From Actinokineospora fastidiosa (lineage in GTDB: Bacteria; Actinomycetota; Actinomycetes; Mycobacteriales; Pseudonocardiaceae), in assembly GCF_014648415.1 (NCBI RefSeq), contig NZ_BMRB01000003.1:372001-436000 (forward strand): a stretch of 64,000 bases of DNA. Direction: 5' to 3'. Position 1 is the stretch's first letter; each line of letters opens with the position of its first letter. Positions 28,001 to 35,712 of the stretch are shown here, one piece after another. A program made the position numbers and the translations under genes. The notes beneath the pieces are model-generated. The model ran no database searches, had not been told where the DNA came from, and worked only from the letters and a program-made list of their open reading frames with translations.

Positions 28001-28590
28001 AGCTGCTCCGCGGTCCAGACGTCGTCGACGACCAGCAGGGACGGCCCCCGCTCGGCCAGCAGCTCGCCCAGTTGGAGCCCGGCCTGCTCCGGGCTGGTGA
28101 GGCCCGACCGCCGCCGCGCGACCCGCTCGATGACGTCGTTGACCGTGTCGGCCAGGGCCGCGCCCCGCACCTCCTGGCCCACCGTCACCCAGTAGATCGA
28201 CGGGAACGCCGCCTTGATCTCCGGCAGCTCGCAGACCTGGGCCGCCAACGTGGTCTTGCCGAACCCTCCGGCGCCCGCGAGCGCGGTGGTGATCCCGACC
28301 TTGCGCCGCCCGCCCGCGAGCAGCGCGCGGACGATCCCGCCGGTCAGCTCCGGCCGGGGCACGAACCCGTCCACGGCGGCCACCTCGGCGGGCGCGCCCA
28401 GCGCCGTGCGGGACTCCCGCCCCGGCGTCGACCGCCAGACCTCCAGGCCGACCCAGGCCAGCGACAGCGCGGCCAGCCCCAGGAAGATCAGCCAGCTCCA
28501 CCCCGAGGTCAGCAGGTTGACCATGACGGCGACGAGGACGCTCACCGTGGTGGCCGCCGCCGCGGCGACCGCCTGCCTCCGTGCCGTCAT
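25057..28590 (-). CDS. Membrane-anchored NB-ARC STAND NTPase with WD40 propellers
   Basis: A 1177-residue protein. Two hydrophobic segments at about residues 8-27 and 31-50 precede an NB-ARC domain: Walker A GAGGFGKTTLA (about 105-115), Walker B LLVVDDVW (about 185-192), sensor VTTRIPDL and GRWPLALRLA. A winged-helix part follows with LRLHDVIRTYLRHE in place of the MHD motif. A helical linker leads to about 14 WD40-type blades (roughly residue 575 to the end), enough for two seven-bladed propellers. This is the Apaf-1/NLR-like architecture used for ligand sensing and oligomerisation in signalling or defence. There is no soluble N-terminal effector; the membrane segments could take that role. 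ATG at 28590; divergent from the PH-domain genes. Confidence 0.9.
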   Translation of the reverse strand: MTARRQAVAAAAATTVSVLVAVMVNLLTSGWSWLIFLGLAALSLAWVGLEVWRSTPGRESRTALGAPAEVAAVDGFVPRPELTGGIVRALLAGGRRKVGITTALAGAGGFGKTTLAAQVCELPEIKAAFPSIYWVTVGQEVRGAALADTVNDVIERVARRRSGLTSPEQAGLQLGELLAERGPSLLVVDDVWTAEQLRPFLNAGRGCTLMVTTRIPDLLPDSADTATIRVDQMSRVQATELLGSGLGGLPAHVGERLLDITGRWPLALRLANAALRRTARDGGDIAEAAERLLRRLGELGPAALDVTDTARRERTVAATLESSLSVLGANRDRALELAIFPEDVEVPQDLVAHLWKATADLARDESDRLCRELVELSLVTQHGPRLRLHDVIRTYLRHECGGLRLARLNESLLTEVASTLPDPVSGQVPWWCLPRSADYLWRSLAYHLDSAGRAEELAALATAPPWVITKLRRFGPVAVAEDLAFVDTESAVELGRFLDQLGHLLVPTEPDHAVVNALAQRLPASPALDKLRRAALAAVDGVPRLVPQRALPDLPDPALNRVLVGHEDIVEGCVYAPDGSWLATVAADGVRVWDPETGRLLRILEGSARDLLEEGFALSPDGRLLACAADAHTVDVWDTSTWRLRYTLTGHRTPLNCCCFSADGTTLLTADYYRQARLWDVATGGLIRVIKTDPAVESCAALPDGRLLAVDGDGVKVWDPRAAVGAAMPLPSGFTCEAVAVSPDGRWAAAPGDVGVLIWDLTAMGEPPRMLHHHRDLTVAVFSPDGGTLAVGGENGLIVLWDTVAWRQAGAIAAHGAEVTDLAFAPDGSVLASTAKDRTVRLWNPGRARVDVEHREVPDALGECAAAPDGSWFAVGTGDVVEIHDPAGGGVRERIRYPGRLFDLTPVGADLLLIQDFDRFLLCRTDDWRSARPLLHPADLLRYPLGVGGALVCGVDTQGWVVVWDTTTWTPPVFLEATESGVRVHREWADRTDQLANRLRRVAGRTPKQDNSAEAAISPHGEWLAVRRARTVHVLAPGDWAPLAAIRVDHEVDAMDVTPDGAHLLLTGPDGDRWWDTRTWTESEAPPRFPSKVMDDRWSPNGRLVASVSERVLRIRDAGDWSPLTEIRLDGEVTGCAWLTDERLAVIGGHGIFWFAYVPGESDPATVSPTVDAGVAR

Positions 28591-28721
28591 CGAGCGCGCC
28601 CCCTCGGCAAGATCGTCGGAACACCGGCAGCGTAGTGCGTGCGCAGGGCCACGCCCCGGTCGTCGCCGCGTCCCCCTCCGGGCTGACGGCGGCGCACGGA
28701 CGCGGGAGGCAGACTGGCGGG

Positions 28722-29213
28722 GTGGACGACGGTGAGTGGCGGTTGCGTGCGCCGGTGAACCTGGTCAGCAAGCGCGCGGTGGTGCAGTGGACGGTGCGGG
28801 CGGCGATCGGCTGGATCGTGGTGCTCGGCGGGCTCGGCGTCTGGCACGCGCTGGGCGGCCCGGACTGGGTGGGGCACGTGCTCGCCGGGCTCGCGGTCGC
28901 CGCCGTCGTGCACGTGGCGGTGATGCCGACGTGGCGGTACCGGGTGCACCGGTGGGAGACGACCCCGGCGGCGGTGTTCACCCGCAGCGGGTGGATCAAC
29001 CAGGAGTGGCGGCTGGCGCCCGTCTCGCGCATCCAGACCGTCGACACCGGGCGCGGGCCGCTGCAGCAGCTGCTCAAGCTGGCGACCGTCACCATCACCA
29101 CCGCGTCCGCGGCGGGGCCGCTCAAGATCGAGGGGCTGGACGAGAGCGTCGCCGCCCGCATCGTCGACGAGTTGGCCACCACCACGCAGGCCGTGCCCGG
29201 GGACGCGACGTGA
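28722..29213 (+). CDS. Bacterial PH (DUF304/bPH2) membrane protein, YdbS-like
   Basis: A 163-residue protein. Two transmembrane helices (about residues 25-43 and 46-66, GWIVVLGGLGVW and VLAGLAVAAVVHVAV) precede a bPH2 domain with RYRVHRWETTPAAVFTRSGW and RIQTVDTGRGPLQQLLKLA, then GLDESVAARIVDEL. GTG at 28722 follows CAGACT at leaderless spacing. Its stop overlaps the next gene (GTGA), giving the conserved ydbS-ydbT pair. The function of these pairs in Gram-positive bacteria is unclear; a link to membrane stress or export of antimicrobials has been proposed in Bacillus. Confidence 0.88.
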   Translation: MDDGEWRLRAPVNLVSKRAVVQWTVRAAIGWIVVLGGLGVWHALGGPDWVGHVLAGLAVAAVVHVAVMPTWRYRVHRWETTPAAVFTRSGWINQEWRLAPVSRIQTVDTGRGPLQQLLKLATVTITTASAAGPLKIEGLDESVAARIVDELATTTQAVPGDAT

Positions 29214-30718
29214 CCGCGTTCCCCGCCGCGCCGCCGGTCGCCGAGCCCGTGCCCGAATGGGGCAGGCTCGACCCGAGGATGATCGTGGTCAAGCCGCTCA
29301 ACGAGCTGATCGGCCTGCTGCCCCTCCTGTTCGCCCTGGTGTTCCTCGGCAACGTCGAGACGTGGCGGATCGTGGTCGGGGTCGGGACCGTTGCGCTGAT
29401 CATCCTCTACGGCCTCTTCGCCTGGCTGACGACGAAGTACCGGATCACCGACGCGCAGGTCGAGCTGCACACCGGGGTCGTGTTCCGGCAGCGCAGGGCC
29501 ATCCCGCGCGACCGCATCCGCACGGTCGACCTCACCGCCAAGCTCGGCCACCGGCTGTTCGGGCTGTCCGCTGTCCGGGTCGGCACCGGGCAGCAGGAGC
29601 GGCAGGCGGGCGAGGGCGTCGTGCTCGACGCCGTCACCACCGCCGAGGCCGAACGCCTGCGCCAGGTCTTCCTGCACCGCCCGACCACCGCCGCGGCCTC
29701 GACGGACGGCGCGGAGGAACCGGCCGCCGTCGAGATCACCCGGCTGGACCGGCGCTGGTACCGCTACGCCCCGCTGTCGCTGTCGGGTCTGCTCGGCATC
29801 GCGATCGCGGTGGGGTTCGGGATGAACCTCGCGGGCGAGCTCAACCTGCGGTTCTCCGAGGTCGACGTGATCCGCGGCCTGTTCGGCTGGCTCAGCGGCC
29901 AGTCGCCCGCGCTGGTGGTGCTGATCGCCGCCGTGGTGGTCGTCCTGCTGTCCACTGTGGCCTCACTGCTGACGTATCTGCTCCAGAACCACGATTTCCG
30001 CCTCACCCGGCACGCCGACGCCACCGTCCGCGTGCGCCGGGGGCTGCTGACCACGCGCTCGGTCTCCATCGAGGAGCAGCGCCTGCGCGGCGTCGCGCTG
30101 CACGAGCCCCTGCTGCTGCGCGCGGCGCGCGGCGCCCGGCTCAACGCGGTGACCACCGGCCTCGGCCTGCGCCAGGCCGCCAGCAGCCTGCTGGTCCCGC
30201 CCGCCCCGCGCGCGGAGTCGCACCGGGTCGCCGCGGCGGTCATCGGCGAGAACCCCACGAGCGCGCCCTTGACCCGCCACCCGGTCGCCGCGCGCCGCAG
30301 GCGGCTGGTCAGGGCGGTCGCCGTCCCGGTCGTGCTCACCGCGGCGCTGGCCCTGCTCAGCGCCTTCGCCGACTGGCCTGCCGGGCTGTGGATCGGGGCG
30401 GCCGCGCTGATCCCGCTGTCCGTCCTCATCGGACTCGACCGCTACCGCACCCTCGGCCACGCGCTCACCGGGCGCTACCTGGTCAGCCGTTCCGGCTCGT
30501 TCACCCGCCGCACGGTCGCCCTGCAGCGCACCGGCATCATCGGCTGGCGCGTCGAGCAGTCGCCGTTCCAGCGGCGCGCGCGGCTGGTCACCCTGACCGC
30601 CACGACGGCGGCCGGGCACGGCCAGTACGCGGTGACCGACATCGGCGAGTCCGACGGCGTCCGGCTCGCCGACGCCGCCGTCCCCGACCTGCTGACGCCG
30701 TTCCTGATCAGGGAGTAG
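29210..30718 (+). CDS. Bacterial PH (DUF304/bPH2) membrane protein, YdbT-like
   Basis: A 502-residue protein with three bPH2 domains separated by pairs of transmembrane helices. Domain signatures are TTKYRITDAQVELHTGVVF with RIRTVDLTAKLGHRLFGL, then HDFRLTRHADATVRVRRGLL with EEQRLRGVALHEPLLLRA, then ALTGRYLVSRSGSFTRRTVA with RTGIIGWRVEQSPFQRR. The GTG at 29210 overlaps the stop of the smaller YdbS-like gene. The last 11 bases overlap the convergent glutamate-cysteine-ligase-like gene. Confidence 0.9.
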   Translation: MTAFPAAPPVAEPVPEWGRLDPRMIVVKPLNELIGLLPLLFALVFLGNVETWRIVVGVGTVALIILYGLFAWLTTKYRITDAQVELHTGVVFRQRRAIPRDRIRTVDLTAKLGHRLFGLSAVRVGTGQQERQAGEGVVLDAVTTAEAERLRQVFLHRPTTAAASTDGAEEPAAVEITRLDRRWYRYAPLSLSGLLGIAIAVGFGMNLAGELNLRFSEVDVIRGLFGWLSGQSPALVVLIAAVVVVLLSTVASLLTYLLQNHDFRLTRHADATVRVRRGLLTTRSVSIEEQRLRGVALHEPLLLRAARGARLNAVTTGLGLRQAASSLLVPPAPRAESHRVAAAVIGENPTSAPLTRHPVAARRRRLVRAVAVPVVLTAALALLSAFADWPAGLWIGAAALIPLSVLIGLDRYRTLGHALTGRYLVSRSGSFTRRTVALQRTGIIGWRVEQSPFQRRARLVTLTATTAAGHGQYAVTDIGESDGVRLADAAVPDLLTPFLIRE

Positions 30719-32186
30719 GCCACTCGTGCACGGGCCGGTTGGCGTGCATCAGCTCCAGGTAGCGGCGGGTCATCTCGGCCAGCGCCTCGTCGCGGTCCAG
30801 CGATGACCCCTCCTCCAGCGCGCGGACGGTGCTCACCTGCCAGGTGGCGCCGTTGCGGCCGGTGAGGCAGCGCTGCTCGATCACGCCGAGCAGGCGGTCC
30901 CGGTCCTCGGCGGCCACGCCCCAGGCGTCCAGCCCGTCGTGGGCCATCGGCAGCAGCCGCCGGAGCACCAGCTCGGTCAGCGGCACCTCGCCGACCCCCG
31001 GCCAGTACACCCGGCAGTCGATGCCGTTGCGCGCGGCGGCGTGGAAGTTGTCCTCCGCCGCCGAGAAGCTCATCCGCGACCACACCGGGCGGTCCTGGTC
31101 GGCGAGCGCGCGCACCAGGCCGAAGTAGAACGCGCCGTTGGCCATCACGTCGATCACCGTCGGCCCGGCGGGCAGCACGCGGTTCTCCACGCGCACGTGC
31201 GGGCGGCCGCGCACCACGTCGTAGATCGGGCGGTTCCAGCGGTAGACGGTGCCGTTGTGCAGGCGCAGCTCCTCCAGCCGGGGCACGTCGCCGCGCTCCA
31301 GCACCTCCGTCGGGTCCTCGTCGGAGCACATCGGCAGCAGGGCGGGGAAGTACTGCACGTTCTCCTCGAACAGGTCGAAGATCGAGGTGATCCACCGGTC
31401 CCCGAACCACACCCTCGGCCGCACGCCCTGCGCCTTCAGCTCGTCCGGGCGGGTGTCGGTGGCCTGCTCGAACAGCGCGATCCGCGTCTCGGCCCACAGC
31501 TGCTTGCCGAACAGGTACGGCGCGTTCGCCCCCAGCGCCACCTGCGGCCCGGCGATGACCTGGCTGGCGTTCCAGAACCGGGCGAAGTCGTCCGGGGCCA
31601 CCTGCAGGTGGAACTGCACGCTCGTGCACGCCGCCTCGGGCCCGATCGACTCGGCCTGGGTGGCCAGCCGCTCCGCGCCGGTGATCGCGATGGCCATGTC
31701 CTCCCCGCGCGCGGCGAACACCTGCTGGTCCAGCATCCGGTAGCGCGGGTTCTCCGACAGCGCCTCCGGGGCGGTGTGCTCGCGCCGCAGCGTCGGCAGG
31801 ATGCCGACCATCGCGATGTGCGCGCCGATGCGCGCGGCCCTGGCCTCGGCCGCGTTGAGGTCGTCGCGGACCTTCTTCTCGAACGCGGTCAGCCCGACGG
31901 GGTCGAGCCGCTGCGGCGGCACGTTGATCTCGATGTTGAACTGCCCGAGCTCGGGGACGAACGCGGGGTCATCGATCTCGTCCAGCACCTCGGCGTTGCG
32001 CAGGGACGGCCTGCCCTCGGGGTCGACGAGGTTCAGCTCGACCTCCATGCCCGCCATCGGCCGGTCGGCGTCGAACCGCGACTCGGCCAGCATGCGCGCG
32101 AACACGTCCAGGCACTGGCGCACCTTCTGCCGGAACCGCTGGCGGTCGGCCCGGGTGAACTCGGTCTGCTCGACGTCCTTGCCCAT
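30708..32186 (-). CDS. Glutamate-cysteine ligase family protein
   Basis: A 492-residue protein of the GCS2-like carboxylate-amine ligase family: MAGMEVELNLVDPEGRPSLR (the ExE metal motif), FNIEINVPPQRLD, CTSVQFHLQVAPDDFARFWN, and PHVRVENRVLPAGPTVIDV (RxENR). Proteins of this length form a conserved actinobacterial branch distinct from EgtA and the YbdK type. The reaction is probably ATP-dependent gamma-glutamyl amide formation, but the amine partner is unknown, because actinobacteria make mycothiol and not glutathione. ATG at 32186. HerA-like gene lies 56 bases upstream on the same strand. Confidence 0.85.
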   Translation of the reverse strand: MGKDVEQTEFTRADRQRFRQKVRQCLDVFARMLAESRFDADRPMAGMEVELNLVDPEGRPSLRNAEVLDEIDDPAFVPELGQFNIEINVPPQRLDPVGLTAFEKKVRDDLNAAEARAARIGAHIAMVGILPTLRREHTAPEALSENPRYRMLDQQVFAARGEDMAIAITGAERLATQAESIGPEAACTSVQFHLQVAPDDFARFWNASQVIAGPQVALGANAPYLFGKQLWAETRIALFEQATDTRPDELKAQGVRPRVWFGDRWITSIFDLFEENVQYFPALLPMCSDEDPTEVLERGDVPRLEELRLHNGTVYRWNRPIYDVVRGRPHVRVENRVLPAGPTVIDVMANGAFYFGLVRALADQDRPVWSRMSFSAAEDNFHAAARNGIDCRVYWPGVGEVPLTELVLRRLLPMAHDGLDAWGVAAEDRDRLLGVIEQRCLTGRNGATWQVSTVRALEEGSSLDRDEALAEMTRRYLELMHANRPVHEWPTP

Positions 32187-32242
32187 GCCGCCAAGCGTGA
32201 TTCATCCGTGACCATCCCGCCACACCGGTCACCCGCCGTGGC

Positions 32243-33745
32243 CTACCGCCTCCGGCGCGTGCCGAACACGCCGCGGGCGATCTCCCGGCCCAGCGCGCTC
32301 GCGGCGGAGCGCAGGAACGACTTCACCGCGCTGTTGCCCATCACCTGCTCGACGAAGCCCGGCTCCGGCCGCGCGGCCTCCTCCGGCGGGGGCGCCTCCT
32401 GCGGGGGCGCGACCTTGGCGGCCATGCGCTCGTAGGCCGACTCGCGGTCCACCGTCTCGGCGTACTTGGCGTGCAGCGGCGAGGCCGCGGCGGCCTGCCG
32501 GATCCCGTCGTCGCCGATGGTGTCCATGAGCGACCGAGGGGCGCGCAGCCGCGTCCACGCCACCGGGGTCGGCGCGCCCTTCTCCGACAGCACCGTGACG
32601 ATCGCCTCACCGATCCCGAGCGAGGTGAGCGCTTTGTCCAGTTCGTAGTGCTCGGTGGTGGGGTACGTCTTCACCGTCTTGGCGAGCGCCTTCTGGTCGT
32701 CCGGGGTGAACGCGCGCAACGCGTGCTGCACGCGCGCGCCCAGTTGGGACAGCACCGCGGTGGGCACGTCCGTGGGCAGCTGTGTGCAGAAGAACACCCC
32801 GACGCCCTTGGACCGGATCAGCTTCACCGTCTGCTCGATGCGCTCCAGGAACGCCTTCGACGCGTCGGCGAAGAGGAGGTGCGCCTCGTCGAAGAAGAAC
32901 ACCAGCTTGGGTCGGTCGAGATCGCCCTCCTCGGGCAACTCCTCGAACAGCTCGGCCAGCAGCCACATGAGGAAGGTGGAGAACAGGGCCGGGTCGGCCT
33001 GCAGGTTCGCCAGCTCCAGCAGGCTGATCACGCCCCGCCCGCCGTCGACGCGCATCAGGTCGGCGATGTCGAGCTCGGGCTCGCCGAAGAACTCGTCCCC
33101 GCCGCGCGCCTCCAGGTTCGCCAGCGCGCGCAGGATCACCCCGGCGGTGGCCGACGACACCCCGCCGATGCCCTTGAGGTCGGCCTTGCCCTCGTCGCCG
33201 GTGAGGTGCGTGATCACCGCCCGCAGGTCCTTGATGTCCAGCAGCGGCAGGCCGCGCCGGTCGGCCCAGTGGAAGATCAGGCCGAGGGTGGACTCCTGCG
33301 TGTCGTTGAGACCGAGCACCTTGGACAGCAGCAGCGGGCCGAAGCCGGTGACCGTCGCGCGGACGGGGACGCCCGCGCCGGAGGCGCCCAGGGAGAGGAA
33401 CTGCACGGGGAACGCCGTGGGCGCCCAGTCGTCGCCGGTGTCCGCCGCGCGCTGGGCGATCCTGTCGTCGGCCTCGCCCGGCCGGGACAGCCCGGACAGG
33501 TCGCCCTTGATGTCGGCCATGACGACCGGGACGCCGTGCGCGGACAGCTGCTCGGCGATCCCCTGCAGCGTCTTGGTCTTGCCGGTCCCGGTGGCCCCGG
33601 CGACGAGCCCGTGCCGGTTCATCATCGACAGCGGCACGCGCACAGCGGCCGCCGGGTGCGCGGTCCCCGCGATGACGACGCTGCCCAACTCGACCGCGGC
33701 CCCGTCGGTGGCGTAACCCTCGGCGATGTCCTCGGCGCTGCTCAT
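32243..33745 (-). CDS. HerA-like helicase-domain ATPase (DUF853)
   Basis: A 500-residue RecA-fold ATPase. Walker A is [15 protein letters not shown] at residues 47-60, Walker [16 protein letters not shown] near 285, and a sensor region [15 protein letters not shown] follows. The family (DUF853, helicase HerA-like C-terminal) is widespread in bacteria and its function is unsettled; it lacks the barrel domain and NurA partner of archaeal HerA. The C-terminal 80 residues are Pro/Glu-rich and then basic (FGTRRRR). ATG at 33745; divergent from oligoribonuclease. Confidence 0.9.
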   Translation of the reverse strand: MSSAEDIAEGYATDGAAVELGSVVIAGTAHPAAAVRVPLSMMNRHGLVAGATGTGKTKTLQGIAEQLSAHGVPVVMADIKGDLSGLSRPGEADDRIAQRAADTGDDWAPTAFPVQFLSLGASGAGVPVRATVTGFGPLLLSKVLGLNDTQESTLGLIFHWADRRGLPLLDIKDLRAVITHLTGDEGKADLKGIGGVSSATAGVILRALANLEARGGDEFFGEPELDIADLMRVDGGRGVISLLELANLQADPALFSTFLMWLLAELFEELPEEGDLDRPKLVFFFDEAHLLFADASKAFLERIEQTVKLIRSKGVGVFFCTQLPTDVPTAVLSQLGARVQHALRAFTPDDQKALAKTVKTYPTTEHYELDKALTSLGIGEAIVTVLSEKGAPTPVAWTRLRAPRSLMDTIGDDGIRQAAAASPLHAKYAETVDRESAYERMAAKVAPPQEAPPPEEAARPEPGFVEQVMGNSAVKSFLRSAASALGREIARGVFGTRRRR

Positions 33746-33834
33746 CGTGCCTCCTCCGCCCGGTGCCGGATCAGCGGGAGCGTAGAACCGGCGCGGCGCG
33801 GCCGCAGCCCGGGATCCGCGCCGGGCCGTGCGGC

Positions 33835-33840
33835 TAAGCT
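33835..33840 (+). promoter_or_regulatory. -10 element of leaderless oligoribonuclease gene
   Basis: TAAGCT ends seven bases before the GTG at 33848, and there is no Shine-Dalgarno sequence. Transcription probably starts at the start codon. Confidence 0.5.
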
Positions 33841-33847
33841 ACGTCGG

Positions 33848-34456
33848 GTGACGGACCGCTTGGTATGGATCGACTGCGAGATGACCGGCCTCGACCTCGG
33901 CCGCGACGCCCTGATCGAGATCGCCGCCCTGGTCACCGACTCCGAGCTGAACGTCCTCGGCGACGGCGTCGACCTGGTCATCCACGCCTCCGACGAGGCG
34001 CTCGCGGGGATGCCGGAGGTCGTCGCCGAGATGCACGCGCGCTCCGGGCTCACCGAGGAGGTCCGCGCCTCGACGCTCACCCTGGCCGACGCCGAGCGCG
34101 CGGTGCTGGACTACGTGCGCCAGCACGTCCCCGAGGTCCGCTCCGCGCCGCTGTGCGGCAACTCCATCGCCACCGACCGCGGCTTCATCAGCCGGGACAT
34201 GCCATCGCTGGACGCGCACCTGCACTACCGCATGGTGGACGTGTCGTCGATCAAGGAGCTGGCCCGCCGCTGGTACCCGAGGGTGTACTACGCGCAGCCG
34301 GACAAGGGCCTGGCCCACCGCGCCCTGGCCGACATCCAGGAGTCGATCCGGGAGCTGCGCTACTACCGCGGCACGGTCTTCGTCCCGCAGCCGGGACCGA
34401 CCACGGACGAGGCCAAGGCAGTGGCCGGGACCCTGCTGGTCAACCCCCAGGCATAA
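33848..34456 (+). CDS. orn: Oligoribonuclease
   Basis: A 202-residue DEDDh 3'-5' exonuclease that degrades short RNA and pGpG dinucleotides. Exo I motif is [20 protein letters not shown], Exo II is [13 protein letters not shown] followed by [22 protein letters not shown], and Exo III is [15 protein letters not shown] with the catalytic His and Asp. The length fits the family (about 200). GTG at 33848 is preceded by TAAGCT in a leaderless arrangement. In many actinobacteria orn lies directly before a tRNA-His gene, as it does here. Confidence 0.97.
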   Translation: MTDRLVWIDCEMTGLDLGRDALIEIAALVTDSELNVLGDGVDLVIHASDEALAGMPEVVAEMHARSGLTEEVRASTLTLADAERAVLDYVRQHVPEVRSAPLCGNSIATDRGFISRDMPSLDAHLHYRMVDVSSIKELARRWYPRVYYAQPDKGLAHRALADIQESIRELRYYRGTVFVPQPGPTTDEAKAVAGTLLVNPQA

Positions 34457-34474
34457 CCGCTTCCCGGGACGCGC

Positions 34475-34480
34475 TACGAT
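34475..34480 (+). promoter_or_regulatory. -10 element for tRNA-His
   Basis: TACGAT lies about 30 bases upstream of the mature tRNA-His 5' end, after the orn stop. No convincing -35 can be seen 17-18 bases earlier. Confidence 0.45.
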
Positions 34481-34509
34481 GTCTCCGCACGGCGCGCCCG
34501 TGCGCGATG

Positions 34510-34585
34510 GTGGGTGTAGCTCAGCTGGTAGAGCACCTGGTTGTGGTCCAGGATGTCGCGGGTTCAAGTCCCGTCACTCACCCCA
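34510..34585 (+). tRNA. tRNA-His (GTG anticodon)
   Basis: A complete cloverleaf. The acceptor stem GTGGGTG pairs with CACTCAC, the D-arm is GCTCAGCTGGTAGAGC, and the anticodon stem-loop CTGG-TTGTGGT-CCAG has anticodon GTG. The T-arm contains GGGTTCAAGTCCC. The discriminator is C followed by an encoded CCA, and the base before the 5' end (34509) is G, giving the G-1:C73 pair diagnostic of tRNA-His. Confidence 0.97.
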
Positions 34586-34610
34586 CCCGGGCCCGTTCAG
34601 GGACCTGTTC

Positions 34611-34642
34611 AAGAAGGGTCGTCCTCTCGGACGGCCCTTCTT
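34611..34642 (+). terminator. Hairpin terminator after tRNA-His
   Basis: Arms 34611-34624 (AAGAAGGGTCGTCC) and 34629-34642 (GGACGGCCCTTCTT) pair over 14 bases with one G-T wobble and a TCTC loop. There is no long T tract, but it sits 25 bases after the tRNA and is the only strong hairpin there. The rest of the gap to the protease gene shows nothing else I can assign. Confidence 0.65.
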
Positions 34643-34879
34643 GCGTCTGTGGACCTCCGCCCGAGTTCGCCCCTCTTCCCCGCGACGCTCGCCTGATGGG
34701 CCCCGGCCGTTCCCAGGGAATCCGCTCGCTAGCTGGTCACCGGCCGTTCCCACTCCCGGTGAATCACCGACTGGCAACGACCCCCTCCGGTCGACGGGTG
34801 CCGGGTGTGACCCGGCTCTCCTAGCGTGACCAATCATCGCCGGGTCGAGGGCCCCGGCGGTGGAAGGAGAGTCGCGACA

Positions 34880-35659
34880 ATGAAGGTTCGCACCCTGCTG
34901 GTGGGCATGATCGCCGCCGCTGCCGCCGTGGTGGCGCCCACCGCGGCCGCGGCCGCGCCGCCCACCGGCGACGGCGAGATGGGCACGTTGATCGTCGGGG
35001 GGCACAACGCCACCCAGACCTACAGCTTCATGGTGTCGCTGCAGTCCACCTCCGGCGGGCACTTCTGCGGAGGTTCGCTCATCAAGGCCAACTGGGTGGT
35101 GACCGCCGCGCACTGCGTCCAGGGCCGCTCCCCGAGCAGCACCATCGCGCGCATCGGCACCACCAACCGCACCAGCGGCGGGACGGTGGCGCGGGCCTCG
35201 CGCATCATCATCCACCCGTCCTACCGCGGCCCGTACGACATCGCGCTCGTGCAGCTGAGCACCAGCGTCAGCCAGGCGCCGGTGCGCATCGCGGCGTCGT
35301 CCGGTCCGGTCGGCACCCAGACGCGCATCATCGGCTGGGGCCAGACCTGCCCGGTCCGCGGGGCCTGCGGCGCGCCCATCACGCTGCAGGAGCTCGACAC
35401 CTCGATCGTCAACGACTACGAGTGCTCCGGCATCTCGGGCTCGATCGAGATCTGCACCGACAACCCCGGCAACCGCGCGGGCGCCTGCTACGGCGACTCC
35501 GGCGGCCCGCAGATCAAGGCCGTCAACGGCCAGTGGGAGCTGATCGGGGCGACCAGCCGTTCCGGCGGCGGCTCGCAGTGCGCCGTCGCGCCGTCGATCT
35601 ACACCGACGTCCCGGCGTTCCGCAACTGGATCCAGCAGTACACCGGCGCCCTGTCCTAG
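34880..35659 (+). CDS. Secreted trypsin-like serine protease (S1 family)
   Basis: A 259-residue protease. The signal peptide is MKVRTLLVGMIAAAAAVVAP followed by an Ala-rich stretch; a short propeptide precedes the mature N-terminus IVGGHNATQ, which is generated by cleavage as in trypsin. The catalytic triad is visible: His in VTAAHC, Asp in PYDIALVQL and Ser in CYGDSGGPQ. Four to six Cys fit the S1 disulphides (FCGGSL/AAHC pair). ATG at 34880 follows GGAAGGAGAG; the upstream ATG/GTG at 34826 lacks such a site. It is likely exported by Sec and active outside the cell. Confidence 0.95.
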   Translation: MKVRTLLVGMIAAAAAVVAPTAAAAAPPTGDGEMGTLIVGGHNATQTYSFMVSLQSTSGGHFCGGSLIKANWVVTAAHCVQGRSPSSTIARIGTTNRTSGGTVARASRIIIHPSYRGPYDIALVQLSTSVSQAPVRIAASSGPVGTQTRIIGWGQTCPVRGACGAPITLQELDTSIVNDYECSGISGSIEICTDNPGNRAGACYGDSGGPQIKAVNGQWELIGATSRSGGGSQCAVAPSIYTDVPAFRNWIQQYTGALS

Positions 35660-35676
35660 GCCGGTACCGGTAAGGA

Positions 35677-35712
35677 ACGGGCCCCCGGCAGTCCCGCCGG
35701 GGGCCCGTTTTT
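35677..35712 (+). terminator. Rho-independent terminator of protease gene
   Basis: A 13-base perfect stem (ACGGGCCCCCGGC with GCCGGGGGCCCGT), loop AGTCCC, then TTTTT. It begins 18 bases after the protease stop and ends at the stop codon of the convergent transpeptidase gene. Confidence 0.92.

Noticed and set aside
25141-28635. 1164-residue ORF antisense to the STAND gene
   Set aside because: High-GC antisense shadow; Arg/Pro/Gln-rich with no domain, while the other strand encodes clear NB-ARC and WD40 motifs.
26702-29677. 991-residue minus-strand ORF spanning three genes
   Set aside because: It runs through the STAND gene in a wrong frame and antisense to the PH genes; composition is typical of a GC shadow.
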